DNA of 45,396 nt from the NCBI GenBank assembly GCA_021792335.1, contig JAJYUW010000005.1:1-45396 (forward strand), given 5' to 3'. Position numbers and translations under genes: made by a program. Each line of letters starts with the position of its first letter. Position 1 is the first letter of the stretch. The notes beneath the pieces were generated by a model that saw nothing but the letters and a program-made list of their open reading frames with translations, was not told the DNA's origin and did not search any database. Origin of the DNA: Pseudomonadota bacterium (GTDB lineage: Bacteria > Pseudomonadota > Gammaproteobacteria > Burkholderiales > Sulfuricellaceae). Shown here one piece after another: positions 34,890-42,140 of this stretch.

Positions 34890-35174
34890 TCTGACCTCCG
34901 AATTTTTCCTGCACATCACGCGCACAAATACGTGCCGCAGACGTGAGGTTCGGTGTCAACTCAGTGCCGGTCAAAGACCGTTATCGGCACAATCCAGGGA
35001 GAAAAAGAAAGATTTCCAGCAGGGGCGTAGACGAGAAAAACGCCGCAAGCGGATGCGCGTTGCGGCGTGTATGGCGATTTGTTGAAAGATTTTTTGCCGA
35101 TATGAAGAATCGGCACGTACAGGGCCATGCGACGGGTATTGACCAGCCGCAGTATCGCTATCTGCGCGAGGCGA
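34890..35174. other. Leader between eexN-like gene and traG
   Basis: It contains the intrinsic terminator at 35035-35070 and then the upstream region of traG. No gene was found. TTGACA lies at about 34956-34961 on the minus strand without a good -10 partner. Confidence 0.4.
35035..35070 (-). terminator. Intrinsic terminator after the EexN-like gene
   Basis: On the minus strand ACGCCGCAA...TTGCGGCGT forms a 9-bp stem with a 10-nt loop, followed by TTTTTCTC. It separates the lysR-eexN unit from the traG-trb operon. Confidence 0.8.
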
Positions 35175-35417
35175 TCAGTTCTTCGGGGCCGGCCCGGGCG
35201 TGTACGGTGTGCCGTTGCCCATGAAGCGCTTGTGCGTGGCTTCGGCGACGGCATTACACAGCGCATCGCCCAGCTTGGCACGGTCGGCCTTGCATTGCTT
35301 ACGCAGCTCCTTTAACCGCTCGGGGTTGGCGGCCAGCGATTCAACAGTCTCTGTGGGCGCGGACTGGCCGCAGGCGGTCAGCAGTGCCACGAGCATCAGG
35401 GCAGTAATCATCTTCAT
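35175..35417 (-). CDS. EexN-family lipoprotein (putative entry exclusion)
   Basis: 80-aa lipoprotein from the ATG at 35417 (MKMITALMLVALLTACGQS, lipobox LLTAC), with GAGAGG just upstream. The mature part PTETVESLAANPERLKELRKQCKADRAKLGDALCNAVAEATHKRFMGNGTPYTP matches the EexN family found at this position in ICE modules. That family is thought to limit uptake of the same element by cells already carrying it. Two Cys in the mature region could form a disulfide. The C-terminal RF-x-G-x-GTPYTP motif is also found at the C-terminus of TrbJ in this operon. It lies 11 bp after the LysR gene. Confidence 0.85.
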   Translation of the reverse strand: MKMITALMLVALLTACGQSAPTETVESLAANPERLKELRKQCKADRAKLGDALCNAVAEATHKRFMGNGTPYTPGPAPKN

Positions 35418-35428
35418 GGCATGGCCTC

Positions 35429-36358
35429 TCACTGAACGGTAGCGGGATTCGATGCTTGCTCATCGACAGGGCTCACCCTGTCGATGAAGCGGCTCAACTG
35501 CTCGGAAGGTTCAATGTCTGGGCGCAGCAGATAGGTGGTCAGCATCGGCGAACGACCGGCCAGTGGGCGGGCAATCACATCGGGATTGCGGCATGCGGCA
35601 ATCTGGCTTTCGCCTGCGAACCCCAAGCCGTAACCAGCGGCCACCAAGGTCATCATCAAGTCCAGCGTTGGCACACGATCCGCCACGATGGGCTTGGTAT
35701 CCACTGTGCGCAGCACCCGCTTGACCTGCTGCCAGAAGCCCTCGCAGGTTTCGGGATGGCACAGCACCAGCGGATAGCGCAACACTTCGTCGAGCGGAAT
35801 TCGGCGGTGCTTCAGGATCGGGTGGCGCGCCGGTACAGCGATCACCAATGGCTCACTCCAGATAGCCTCAGCGAGGATGCCTTCGCCCACTTCATCGGAT
35901 TGTGCAAACCCCGCGTCATACAGGTCACTGTTCAGCCCCTTGATTTGCTGCGACAGCGGTGTTTCTGATAAGCGAATCTCCACCTCTGGTTCATCCTCGC
36001 GACACTGTGCCAGCAAAGCTGATAGTCGTGGCTGGGCGATGCCATCGGACAGCGCGATGCGCAGGCGGCCGTGGTAACCGGTAGCCGCCGCCTTCACGCT
36101 GGCTTTGGCTTGGTCAATCGCTGCGAAGACGCGATGAGCCTCCTCCAGAAAAACCTTACCGGCCCAGGTCAACTGCGTGCGTCGTGTCGTCCGCTCGAAC
36201 AACTGCACAGCCAAGTGGGATTCCAGTTCCTTGATAGCCCGCGACAACGGCGACTGCTCGATGTGCAGCCGCTCGGCCGCGCGAGCGAAGTGCAGTTCCT
36301 CGGCCACGGCGATAAAGTAGCGTAAATGGCGCAATTCCAATTCAGCGCCCCCCGCCAT
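35429..36358 (-). CDS. LysR-family transcriptional regulator (TraR-like, ICE-borne)
   Basis: 309-aa regulator from the ATG at 36358 (MAGGAELELRHLRYFIAVAEELHFARAAERL); the track start adds 35 doubtful residues. The N-terminal winged helix-turn-helix includes HFARAAERLHIEQSPLSRAIKELESHLAVQLFERTTRRTQLTWAG. The rest is a LysR substrate-binding domain (GRLRIALSDGIAQPRLSALLAQ...). It is the regulator that precedes traG in Tn4371-like elements, and its target is probably the transfer operon. The effector is unknown. Its upstream flank (36359-36535) separates it from a P-type ATPase remnant, not from the relaxase genes expected in complete elements. Confidence 0.9.
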   Translation of the reverse strand: MAGGAELELRHLRYFIAVAEELHFARAAERLHIEQSPLSRAIKELESHLAVQLFERTTRRTQLTWAGKVFLEEAHRVFAAIDQAKASVKAAATGYHGRLRIALSDGIAQPRLSALLAQCREDEPEVEIRLSETPLSQQIKGLNSDLYDAGFAQSDEVGEGILAEAIWSEPLVIAVPARHPILKHRRIPLDEVLRYPLVLCHPETCEGFWQQVKRVLRTVDTKPIVADRVPTLDLMMTLVAAGYGLGFAGESQIAACRNPDVIARPLAGRSPMLTTYLLRPDIEPSEQLSRFIDRVSPVDEQASNPATVQ

Positions 36359-36535
36359 CTCTTTCACTCTTCCACGTGCGTCCCCGACATTCCGGTTCAA
36401 GTGGCAAGCGAAAAACGCAGCACAACCATCGCTCGCTCCACCAACCTCCATGCAGCAGGACAAGCGATCGTGTCATGATGTCTATTGGTGTACCCATTGC
36501 AAAGTGGTCGCTCATCCTTTGGGGGTGCCGACAGC
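36359..36535. other. Boundary between conjugation module and metal cargo
   Basis: This should hold the LysR promoter. No gene is supported; the 62-aa minus-strand ORF here looks like chance. The sequence marks a junction, because the expected relaxase-side genes are absent. Confidence 0.4.
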
Positions 36536-36850
36536 TCAGGCAGAAGCGCTTGCCTGATCCTCATAGGCCAACAGACGCAAGGCATTGATCACTACGACCA
36601 CCGTCGACCCTTCGTGGATGAGCACCGCCACACCGATCCCCGCCCAGCCGAACAAAGTGGCGGGAATCAGCAGCGCCACCACGCCGAGCGACACCCGCAG
36701 ATTCTGCCGGATGATGCGCCGCGATGCGCGGCTCAAGGCCACGGCAAAGGGCAGCTTCCCGAGATCGTCGGCCATCAGCGCCACGCCGGTGCACGCCGCC
36801 CCTCGGGTAATGCCAAGGATTGCTTGCGCCTTCGCCAGAGTCGGCAACAG
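36536..36850 (-). pseudogene. Truncated C-terminus of a heavy-metal P-type ATPase
   Basis: The frame ending at 36536 reads ...VALMADDLGKLPFAVALSRASRRIIRQNLRVSLGVVALLIPATLFGWAGIGVAVLIHEGSTVVVVINALRLLAYED. This is nearly identical in its last about 80 residues to the intact ATPase at 39717-42053. The upstream part keeps only a blurred match to GDGVNDAPAMARATVGIAMGG and lacks the ETADVAL segment, the phosphorylation domain and most membrane helices. It has no start of its own; the open frame at 36905 enters it out of frame. It is probably the scar of a recombination between two related ATPase genes. Confidence 0.8.
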
Positions 36851-36905
36851 CAATCTCCATGAATTGGGGATGAGCCTCAACAAACTTCAAAATAACGTCT
36901 GTCAT
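36851..36905 (-). pseudogene. Orphan 5' coding fragment coupled to the FlgB-like gene
   Basis: ATG at 36905 overlaps the FlgB-like stop codon (ATGA) and opens MTDVILKFVEAHPQFMEIAV..., a sensible N-terminus. After about 18-28 codons the frame runs out of register through the ATPase remnant. It may be the beginning of an unknown gene cut off by the recombination that left the remnant. Confidence 0.4.
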
Positions 36906-37519
36906 GTCAGGTTCCTCAGCAACGCCAGCATGTCCTTGAATTCCCCGCTCACCCGATCCATGGCGAACTGGTACATCAATGCGTTCTCGGTGAATTTGGC
37001 CCTCTCCACATCCATTTCAACGGTATTGCCATCGATGCTGGCCTGTTGGGGAACGTGATATTTCAGAGGGATACTGGAATATTGTGCCGGCGCCGGAGTG
37101 GATAGGTGCCCTGCGGCGGTCGCCGACAATTTCACGGCGCCCCCTTGCATCGTCGTCCGTGCAAGACGCAATGCCGCCTGAAAATCTATATCGACCGCCT
37201 TGTAGCCGGGCGTATCCGCATTGGCGATATTCGATGCCAGGAGCTGCTGGCGATAGGCGCGCAGCCCTAGCGCAACCTCATGGATATCTTCGCCGCCCTC
37301 TTTTTGCTGCTGGCCCGCTAAGGGAATGTGCCTGGACCCGTTGGCCGGCGACGAGGAATTGGCTGCTGTGGCCGCCTCTCGGGAAAGCGATGCATTGGCT
37401 AACGCAAGCCTATAAGAGGCAGAGAACGCCTGCGCTGTTCCCTGGCCGGAATAATCATTGCTGGCAACCCCGGTAAGGCCGCCAGGGGTTACGCTGCCAA
37501 TTCCTTTTATCTGACTCAT
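36902..37519 (-). CDS. Orphan FlgB-like flagellar rod protein with long N-terminal extension
   Basis: 205 aa. From about residue 75 it is clearly FlgB-like: VALGLRAYRQQLLASNIANADTPGYKAVDIDFQAALRLA is the rod-protein N-terminal motif, and PLKYHVPQQASIDGNTVEMDVERAKFTENALMYQFAMDRVSGEFKDMLALL is the FlgB C-terminal signature. Ordinary FlgB is about 135 aa. The extra 70-75 residues (MSQIKGIGSVTPGGLTGVASNDYSGQG...) are low-complexity, Ser/Ala/Gly-rich. No other flagellar gene is in the window. The gene sits at the distal end of the metal-resistance array, 61 bp after a SHOCT gene. It could be a stray cargo gene, a remnant, or a specialised rod protein. The GAG ribosome site and start at 37519 are plausible. 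Confidence 0.8.
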   Translation of the reverse strand: MSQIKGIGSVTPGGLTGVASNDYSGQGTAQAFSASYRLALANASLSREAATAANSSSPANGSRHIPLAGQQQKEGGEDIHEVALGLRAYRQQLLASNIANADTPGYKAVDIDFQAALRLARTTMQGGAVKLSATAAGHLSTPAPAQYSSIPLKYHVPQQASIDGNTVEMDVERAKFTENALMYQFAMDRVSGEFKDMLALLRNLT

Positions 37520-37580
37520 ACCATTCTCCTTGATCGTTCAAGTTCATGAACCTGGCGCTTGCAGCGCAGCCGGGCGCCTC

Positions 37581-37832
37581 CTAGCCCCGCTTCAGATCGT
37601 CGCGCTTCTGCAAGTACTCCTCGCGACCGATTTCTCCCCGAGCATATCGTTCTTCCAGGACGGACAGCGCGTCGGGCTTTTTCTCACCATCCGTGGCGTT
37701 CGAGCGGCGACCACCCATCAGGTACTTCACTACGGCCAGCACCAGCAGTATCGGAATCAGCCAGAAAAACGCCATGCCCAGCCAGCCCAGCCAATGCCAG
37801 CCCATGCCGTAGCCTTCATAATCCATCCACAT
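37581..37832 (-). CDS. Small membrane protein with SHOCT domain
   Basis: 83 aa. An aromatic, Gly/Trp-rich N-terminus (MWMDYEGYGMGWHWLGWLGM) precedes one membrane helix (AFFWLIPILLVLAVVKYLMGG). A C-terminal SHOCT motif follows: DALSVLEERYARGEIGREEYLQKRDDLKRG. SHOCT domains are short oligomerisation-type helical hairpins common at protein ends. It lies downstream of copy 1 of the unknown membrane-anchored protein. The second copy also has a SHOCT-containing neighbour, so the association looks functional. Confidence 0.85.
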   Translation of the reverse strand: MWMDYEGYGMGWHWLGWLGMAFFWLIPILLVLAVVKYLMGGRRSNATDGEKKPDALSVLEERYARGEIGREEYLQKRDDLKRG

Positions 37833-37898
37833 GCTATTCTCCTTTAGCTAGCCATCGAGCAAAAGCGTATTCCCCAAGGATGCTGCTATGGGATCGCG

Positions 37899-38494
37899 CG
37901 GCGTCTCTTCTGTCTGAATGTTTTTCCAGCACCTGCCGTCATGTCGGCAGTTTACAATTCCCGGACTTCCACCTCGGTCATCTCCGTGCCGAGTCGCGCC
38001 GTTTTCACAAGCTTAAGCGCAATGCGACGGTTTCCCTTGGCGTAGACATGGGTCTCTTCCGTGGGGGAGGCGGCAGTTACTTCTTTGGTGAATCCCCGCG
38101 TCGCCATCTCGCGGGCGTAAAACGCGATGACCTCGGCGAAGCTGGCCTTGCCTTTATAGGCCACACGTCGTTTTTGCTCCTGGACACTGAAGGCGACTCG
38201 CATCATGCCGGGAAAACGCGGGACGCCCGCGATGTCTTCTCCGCCCACATCCTGCCTGGGCAGGGCCGCGCCCGGCGCCCACTCTTCGACCTTTTGCCCC
38301 AGCTCGGGCGGCACGAGCGCCTTAACTCGCTCCTTGAGTCCGGGCAACATCTCCTCGGCCTTTTGCACGGGCTGCGCGGCGATTTGTTTGCCACCGGCGA
38401 GCCACTGGGGCAACCTGTCCGTGACAAGACCTACGCCGGCGATAACCCCCCAGACGAGGAGCACCAGTAAAATCACCAAGCCCAGACCGCCGAT
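37899..38494. repeat. Copy 1 of a duplicated segment of about 600 bp
   Basis: From GCGTCTCTTCTG at 37901 through most of the coding region, this sequence closely matches 44076-44672. The match includes the non-coding tail TTTTTCCAGCACCTGCCGTCATG. Similarity ends at about codon 9 of each gene. Confidence 0.85.
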
Positions 38495-38518
38495 CCAGAA
38501 CCATCTGCTCATACCCAC
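37952..38518 (-). CDS. Membrane-anchored protein of unknown function, copy 1
   Basis: 188 aa, not recognised. One N-terminal membrane helix (FWIGGLGLVILLVLLVWGVIAGVGLVTDRL) is followed by a Lys/Glu/Pro-rich helical linker (AAQPVQKAEEMLPGLKERVKALVPPELGQKVEEWAPGAALPRQD). A compact alpha/beta domain of about 95 residues completes it (VPRFPGMMRVAFSVQEQKRRVAYKGKASFAEVIAFYAREMATRGFTKEV...YAKGNRRIALKLVKTARLGTEMTEVEVREL). The pattern VxxFYxxEMxxxGF followed by strands resembles small periplasmic domains that pair a predicted lipoprotein fold with a trans-envelope role, but no family is claimed. A paralogue (44130-44696) differs at about 24 of 188 positions, mostly in the first 10. It starts 3 bp after the frameshifted zf-TFIIB gene. 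Confidence 0.8.
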   Translation of the reverse strand: MGMSRWFWIGGLGLVILLVLLVWGVIAGVGLVTDRLPQWLAGGKQIAAQPVQKAEEMLPGLKERVKALVPPELGQKVEEWAPGAALPRQDVGGEDIAGVPRFPGMMRVAFSVQEQKRRVAYKGKASFAEVIAFYAREMATRGFTKEVTAASPTEETHVYAKGNRRIALKLVKTARLGTEMTEVEVREL

Positions 38519-38521
38519 CCC

Positions 38522-38772
38522 TCAGTCGAACAAATCGCGCAGGAAGGACTTGCGCGGCTTACCCCGGTACTCGTCATCGCGGTAGTGGCGCTCTTGCCGC
38601 TCGGGGTAATCGCCGCGCGGCCGGTCGCCGGCCTGACGCTCCGCATGCTCGATGAACTTGTCCAACTCACCCCGGTCCAGCCACACGCCGCGACATTCGG
38701 GGCAGTAGTCGATCTCGATTCCCTGACGCTCAGTCATCACCGATTCACTTCTTTGCATACTGGGCATTTCAT
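38522..38772 (-). pseudogene. zf-TFIIB domain protein, frameshifted after the first zinc knuckle
   Basis: The natural start is the ATG at 38772: it has AGGAG 8 bp upstream and overlaps the preceding stop as ATGA. It reads MKCPVCKEVNR and then meets TGA TGA. The rest of the domain, VMTERQGIEIDYCPECRGVWLDRGELDKFIEHAERQ, lies in the next frame, which the track opens at another ATG (38767) as MPSMQRSES. Together they form the usual CPxC...CPxCxGxWLDRGEL zinc ribbon, so one base is missing or two are extra near 38737-38742. The C-terminal tail is Arg/Asp-rich (DRPRGDYPERQERHYRDDEYRGKPRKSFLRDLFD). It may be a real mutation, a sequencing error or programmed slippage. Confidence 0.82.
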
Positions 38773-39005
38773 AATTTATCTCCTGTTGTCAGCAAGATTT
38801 TGATCTGTCCCTCCATCAGGCCATCCACGGGGATGACGCGCGTCTCATCAATGATCAGCACGGGACAATGACGAATCTGGAAACGCTCCACGAGTTCCGG
38901 GTGCTCTTCAGCGTAGCAGTACTCGTAAACGAGCCCCAGGTCCCGCAATTCCTGCTCGATGTTGCTGCAGTGGCAGGTCCGGGTGGTAAGCAGCTTGATG
39001 TCCAT
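38769..39005 (-). CDS. Small thioredoxin/glutaredoxin-fold protein
   Basis: 78 aa from the ATG at 39005 (MDIKLLTTRTCHCSNIEQELRDLGLVYEYCYAEEHPELVERFQIRHCPVLIIDETRVIPVDGLMEGQIKILL), preceded by GGAGG. The beta-alpha-beta layout with a cis-Pro segment (RHCPVLIIDE) is thioredoxin-like. The active-site loop is T-C-H-C-S rather than C-x-x-C, so it may bind metal or use a different thiol pair. It lies between a DUF302 gene (13-bp gap) and the zf-TFIIB gene (4-bp overlap), within the metal-resistance operon. Redox repair under metal stress is the likely role (inferred). Confidence 0.75.
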   Translation of the reverse strand: MDIKLLTTRTCHCSNIEQELRDLGLVYEYCYAEEHPELVERFQIRHCPVLIIDETRVIPVDGLMEGQIKILLTTGDKL

Positions 39006-39019
39006 GGCGACCTCCACCG

Positions 39020-39628
39020 TTAATGGCCGCAACACATGCATTTGCCATGCATCTCGCCACCCATCGAGCGCATGGTCTCGCGCATTTGCTGCATGTGTTC
39101 CCGCATAAGCCGCTGCTGTTCCTGGGGATTCTGGGCCTGATGGATCTTTTCCATGCTCGCTTGTATCTGCTGCGTATCCACCTTCACCTTTGCCATGGTC
39201 TCGTCGGCTTGCGCGCTGGGTGCTTCTTCAGACCCGCCTAGCGCGACGGACACCTGCTCTAGCCGTTGTCTGACCTCGCTCGCCAACGCCGTGATCTCGG
39301 GCTTGTTCACCAGTTCCAGTACCGCATTCGGGTCCATGAATTCCACATGAACCGTGCCAGCCCCATCCTGCCGCACCACCACGTTGCAGGGCAGGAGCAA
39401 ACCGATGGACGGTTCGCTTTCCAGGGCGCGGTGCGCCAAAGGTGGATTGCACGCGCCCAGTATTCGATAGGGCGGCATGTCCTGGTTGAGCTTCTTCTTC
39501 AGAGTGGCCGCCACGTCGATGTCCGTGAGCACGCCGAAGCCTTCCTTTTGCAGTTCCTGGGTCACCTTCTCGATGGCCGTATCGAAAGAAGACGCTACTG
39601 TTTTGCCGAAACCGTACTGGGTGTTCAT
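39020..39628 (-). CDS. DUF302 domain-containing protein with Met/Cys/His-rich C-terminus
   Basis: 202 aa from the ATG at 39628 (MNTQYGFGKTVASSFDTAIEKVTQELQKEGFGVLTDIDVAATLKKKLNQDMPPYRILGACNPPLAHRALESEPSIGLLLPCNVVV), with AGGAG upstream. This first part is a typical DUF302 domain, including GACNPP and LLPCN. An extra helical region (QADETMAKVKVDTQQIQASMEKIHQAQNPQEQQRLMREHMQQMRETMRSMGGEM) and the tail HGKCMCCGH follow. The Met/His/Cys content suggests metal binding. No signal peptide is visible. It lies 88 bp downstream of the P-type ATPase in the same direction. Confidence 0.85.
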   Translation of the reverse strand: MNTQYGFGKTVASSFDTAIEKVTQELQKEGFGVLTDIDVAATLKKKLNQDMPPYRILGACNPPLAHRALESEPSIGLLLPCNVVVRQDGAGTVHVEFMDPNAVLELVNKPEITALASEVRQRLEQVSVALGGSEEAPSAQADETMAKVKVDTQQIQASMEKIHQAQNPQEQQRLMREHMQQMRETMRSMGGEMHGKCMCCGH

Positions 39629-39716
39629 GTTATTGCTCCTTCGTTGAGTATGAATATAAATATGGGCCAAGATTTTTACGTTCTGGGCATGCGCGCGCTC
39701 GTTTAGCTGAGAGTGC

Positions 39717-42053
39717 TCATAAAGCGCTTGGCTGGTCCTCGTAGGCTAACAGACGTAACGCATTGATGACCACGACCACGGTCGAGCCCTCGTGGATCAG
39801 CACCGCAAGTCCGATCCCCGCCCAGCCGAACAGGGTGGCGGGAACCAGCAAGGCCACCACGCCCAGGGACACCCACAGGTTCTGTCGAATAATGCGCTTC
39901 GATGCGCGGCTCAAGGCCACGGCGAACGGCAGTCTGGAAAGATCGTCGCCCATCAGCGCGACATCGGCGGTTTCCAGCGCCACATCGGTGCCGGCGCCAC
40001 CCATGGCGATGCCGACGGTGGCGCGCGCCATCGCCGGCGCGTCGTTGACGCCGTCACCGACCATCGCGACCTGGCCGTAGCGCTGCGCAAGTTCCTCCAT
40101 AGCTTTGACCTTGTCTTCCGGCAACAGGCCGGCCTTCACTTCGTCGAGGCCGACCGCGTCGGCGATGGCGCGGCCCACGCGCTCGTTGTCGCCGGTAAGC
40201 ATGATGGTCTTGCGGATGCCGGTCTGGTGCAGACGTTCCAGCACCTGCTTCACGTCCTCGCGCGGCGTGTCGGCCAGGGCCACCATGCCCAGAAACTGTC
40301 CGTCCATCCGGATCAGCATGAGGGTCTTGCCTTCCGCCTGCAGGCGCGCCGCCTGTTGCTGAACCGCGTCGGGAATGGTTTCGCCTTCAAAAAGTTTGCC
40401 GTTGCCGATGGCGATTTTCTTTCCATCGAACTCGGCGCGCACGCCTTTGCCGGTGACGGCTTCGACCTCGCCTGCTTCGCTCCAGGTTAAACCGCGCCGC
40501 TTCGCTTCCGTCACCACCGCCTGCGCGAGCGGATGGCCGCTGCGGCTTTCCACGGCGGCGGCCACGGTCAGCAGACGCGTCTCGTCGCCGCTGACGGCGA
40601 CAACGTCGGTCACTTCCGGCTTGCCGATAGTCAGGGTGCCGGTCTTGTCGAAGGCGATGGCCGTGAGCACGCCCAGATTCTCCAGATGCGCGCCGCCTTT
40701 GATCAGCACGCCGCCGCGCGCGGCGCGCGCGATGCCGGACAGCACCGCCGAAGGCGTGGCGATGGCGAGCGCGCAGGGGGAGGCTGCCACCAGCACGGCC
40801 ATCGCGCGGTAAAAGGATTCCGCAAAAGGAAAACCGAACAGCGGCGGCAGCACGATGAGCAGTACGGCGCCCACCAGCACGACGGGTACGAAGATGCGCT
40901 CGAAGCGATCGGTGAAGCGCTGGGTGGGAGACTTCTGCGTCTGCGCCTCGGCCACCATCGTAACCATGCGCGCCAGCGTGCTCTCCTGCGCCAGCTTGGT
41001 TACCTCGATCGTCAGCACGCCTTCGCCGTTGACCGTGCCGGCGAACACCTTGTCGCCCGGCTGCTTGTCCACCGGCATGGATTCGCCGGTGATGGGCGCC
41101 TGGTCCACCGCCGAGTTGCCTGATGCCACCTGCCCGTCGGCGGGGATGCGCTGACCGGGTTTGACCACCACCCGGTCGCCGCGCTGCAAGGCTTCGACCC
41201 GCACCTCGATCTCGGCACCATCGCGCTGCACGATGGCGGTCCTGGGCGCCAGTTCCGCCAGCGCCTCGATCGCCTTGCGCGCCCGGTCCATGGCCATGTG
41301 TTCCAGCGCATGACCGAGGCTGAACAGGAATAGCAGCAGCGCGCCTTCTTCCCAGGCACCCAAAGCCGCGGCCCCGGCCGCTGCGACGATCATCAGGGTG
41401 TCGATGTCGAAGCTGCGGCTCTTCACACTCTGCCAGGCGTCGCGCAGGGTATAGAAACCGCCCGCCGCGTAGGCGCCCAGCAGCAGCCCGAGCGAGAGGG
41501 CGTGCGGGGCGCCGGCGAGGCCGGCCAGCCAGCCCGCCAGCAGCAGCAAGCCAGCAACGCCGCTCAAAATAAGCTCGCGATGCTCGGCGAACCATCCGGC
41601 CTCGCGGCCTTCCTCCAGCACGGCGTAGCCGAGCGCCTGGATGCGCCGGACAATCGTCGGGCGCGCAATTTTCTCGCCGTCGTATTCCAGGCGCAGGCGC
41701 TCGGCGGCGTAACTCACCGAGGCTTCCAGCACACCGTCCATGCGCGTCAGCGCGTGCTCGATCACGGTGGCGCAGATGGGACAGTCCATGCCGTCGATGC
41801 GCAGACTCTCGTGGCGATAGCGACTGCCGATCTTCGCGCCGGCCGCCTGCGCCAGCTCGCGCACCCGACTCACGCTGAATTGCCGCGGGTCGTAGTGCAG
41901 GCACAGGCGGGCGCCGCCGTCCTCGCGCACCAGGTGGACCTTTTCCAGGCCTTCGGCCTGCAGCAGTTTGGTCAGACGCTCTACGCAGGCGTCGCGCTCG
42001 TCGGGGATTTCCGGCAAGACCAGGGACAAGTCCAGTTCAAGTTTTTCAGCCAT
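39717..42053 (-). CDS. Heavy-metal-translocating P1B-type ATPase
   Basis: Inner-membrane metal efflux pump, 778 aa from the ATG at 42053 (MAEKLELDL, with AAGGAG upstream). The N-terminus holds a degenerate HMA-like domain without CxxC and then a second HMA domain with the metal site GMDCPIC (Cys91/Cys94). Core motifs are TGES (actuator), DKTGTLT (phosphorylation), SGHPLA and GDGVNDAPA. The transmembrane metal site is SPC (VAASPCALAIATPSA) rather than CPC, and the last helices carry HEGST. SPC plus HEGxT are the marks of the P1B-4 group (Co, Zn, Cd or Fe export), although that group usually lacks an HMA domain. The last 80 residues recur in the remnant at 36536. It heads the DUF302/thioredoxin-like group. 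Confidence 0.93.
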   Translation of the reverse strand: MAEKLELDLSLVLPEIPDERDACVERLTKLLQAEGLEKVHLVREDGGARLCLHYDPRQFSVSRVRELAQAAGAKIGSRYRHESLRIDGMDCPICATVIEHALTRMDGVLEASVSYAAERLRLEYDGEKIARPTIVRRIQALGYAVLEEGREAGWFAEHRELILSGVAGLLLLAGWLAGLAGAPHALSLGLLLGAYAAGGFYTLRDAWQSVKSRSFDIDTLMIVAAAGAAALGAWEEGALLLFLFSLGHALEHMAMDRARKAIEALAELAPRTAIVQRDGAEIEVRVEALQRGDRVVVKPGQRIPADGQVASGNSAVDQAPITGESMPVDKQPGDKVFAGTVNGEGVLTIEVTKLAQESTLARMVTMVAEAQTQKSPTQRFTDRFERIFVPVVLVGAVLLIVLPPLFGFPFAESFYRAMAVLVAASPCALAIATPSAVLSGIARAARGGVLIKGGAHLENLGVLTAIAFDKTGTLTIGKPEVTDVVAVSGDETRLLTVAAAVESRSGHPLAQAVVTEAKRRGLTWSEAGEVEAVTGKGVRAEFDGKKIAIGNGKLFEGETIPDAVQQQAARLQAEGKTLMLIRMDGQFLGMVALADTPREDVKQVLERLHQTGIRKTIMLTGDNERVGRAIADAVGLDEVKAGLLPEDKVKAMEELAQRYGQVAMVGDGVNDAPAMARATVGIAMGGAGTDVALETADVALMGDDLSRLPFAVALSRASKRIIRQNLWVSLGVVALLVPATLFGWAGIGLAVLIHEGSTVVVVINALRLLAYEDQPSAL

Positions 42054-42140
42054 GCTGTTGCTCCTTATAGAAACCATCGATTTCGGCGCGGGGTTTCGCT
42101 CCTCATGGAACGGACAAAGACCTGCGCTTGGCAGGTGCCC

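Larger units (their letters stand above)
21316..36358 (-). mobile_element. Tn4371-like ICE conjugation module (traG-trb block)
   Basis: The gene order is lysR-eexN-traG-copG-trbB-trbC-trbD-trbE-trbJ-trbL-trbF-trbG-trbI-DUF2274, most junctions overlapping by ATGA. It is the type-IV secretion (P-type) and coupling block of Tn4371-like integrative and conjugative elements. Integrase, relaxase, parA/repA and oriT are not in the window, so transfer competence cannot be judged. An IS interrupts the operon at trbE. Confidence 0.85.
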
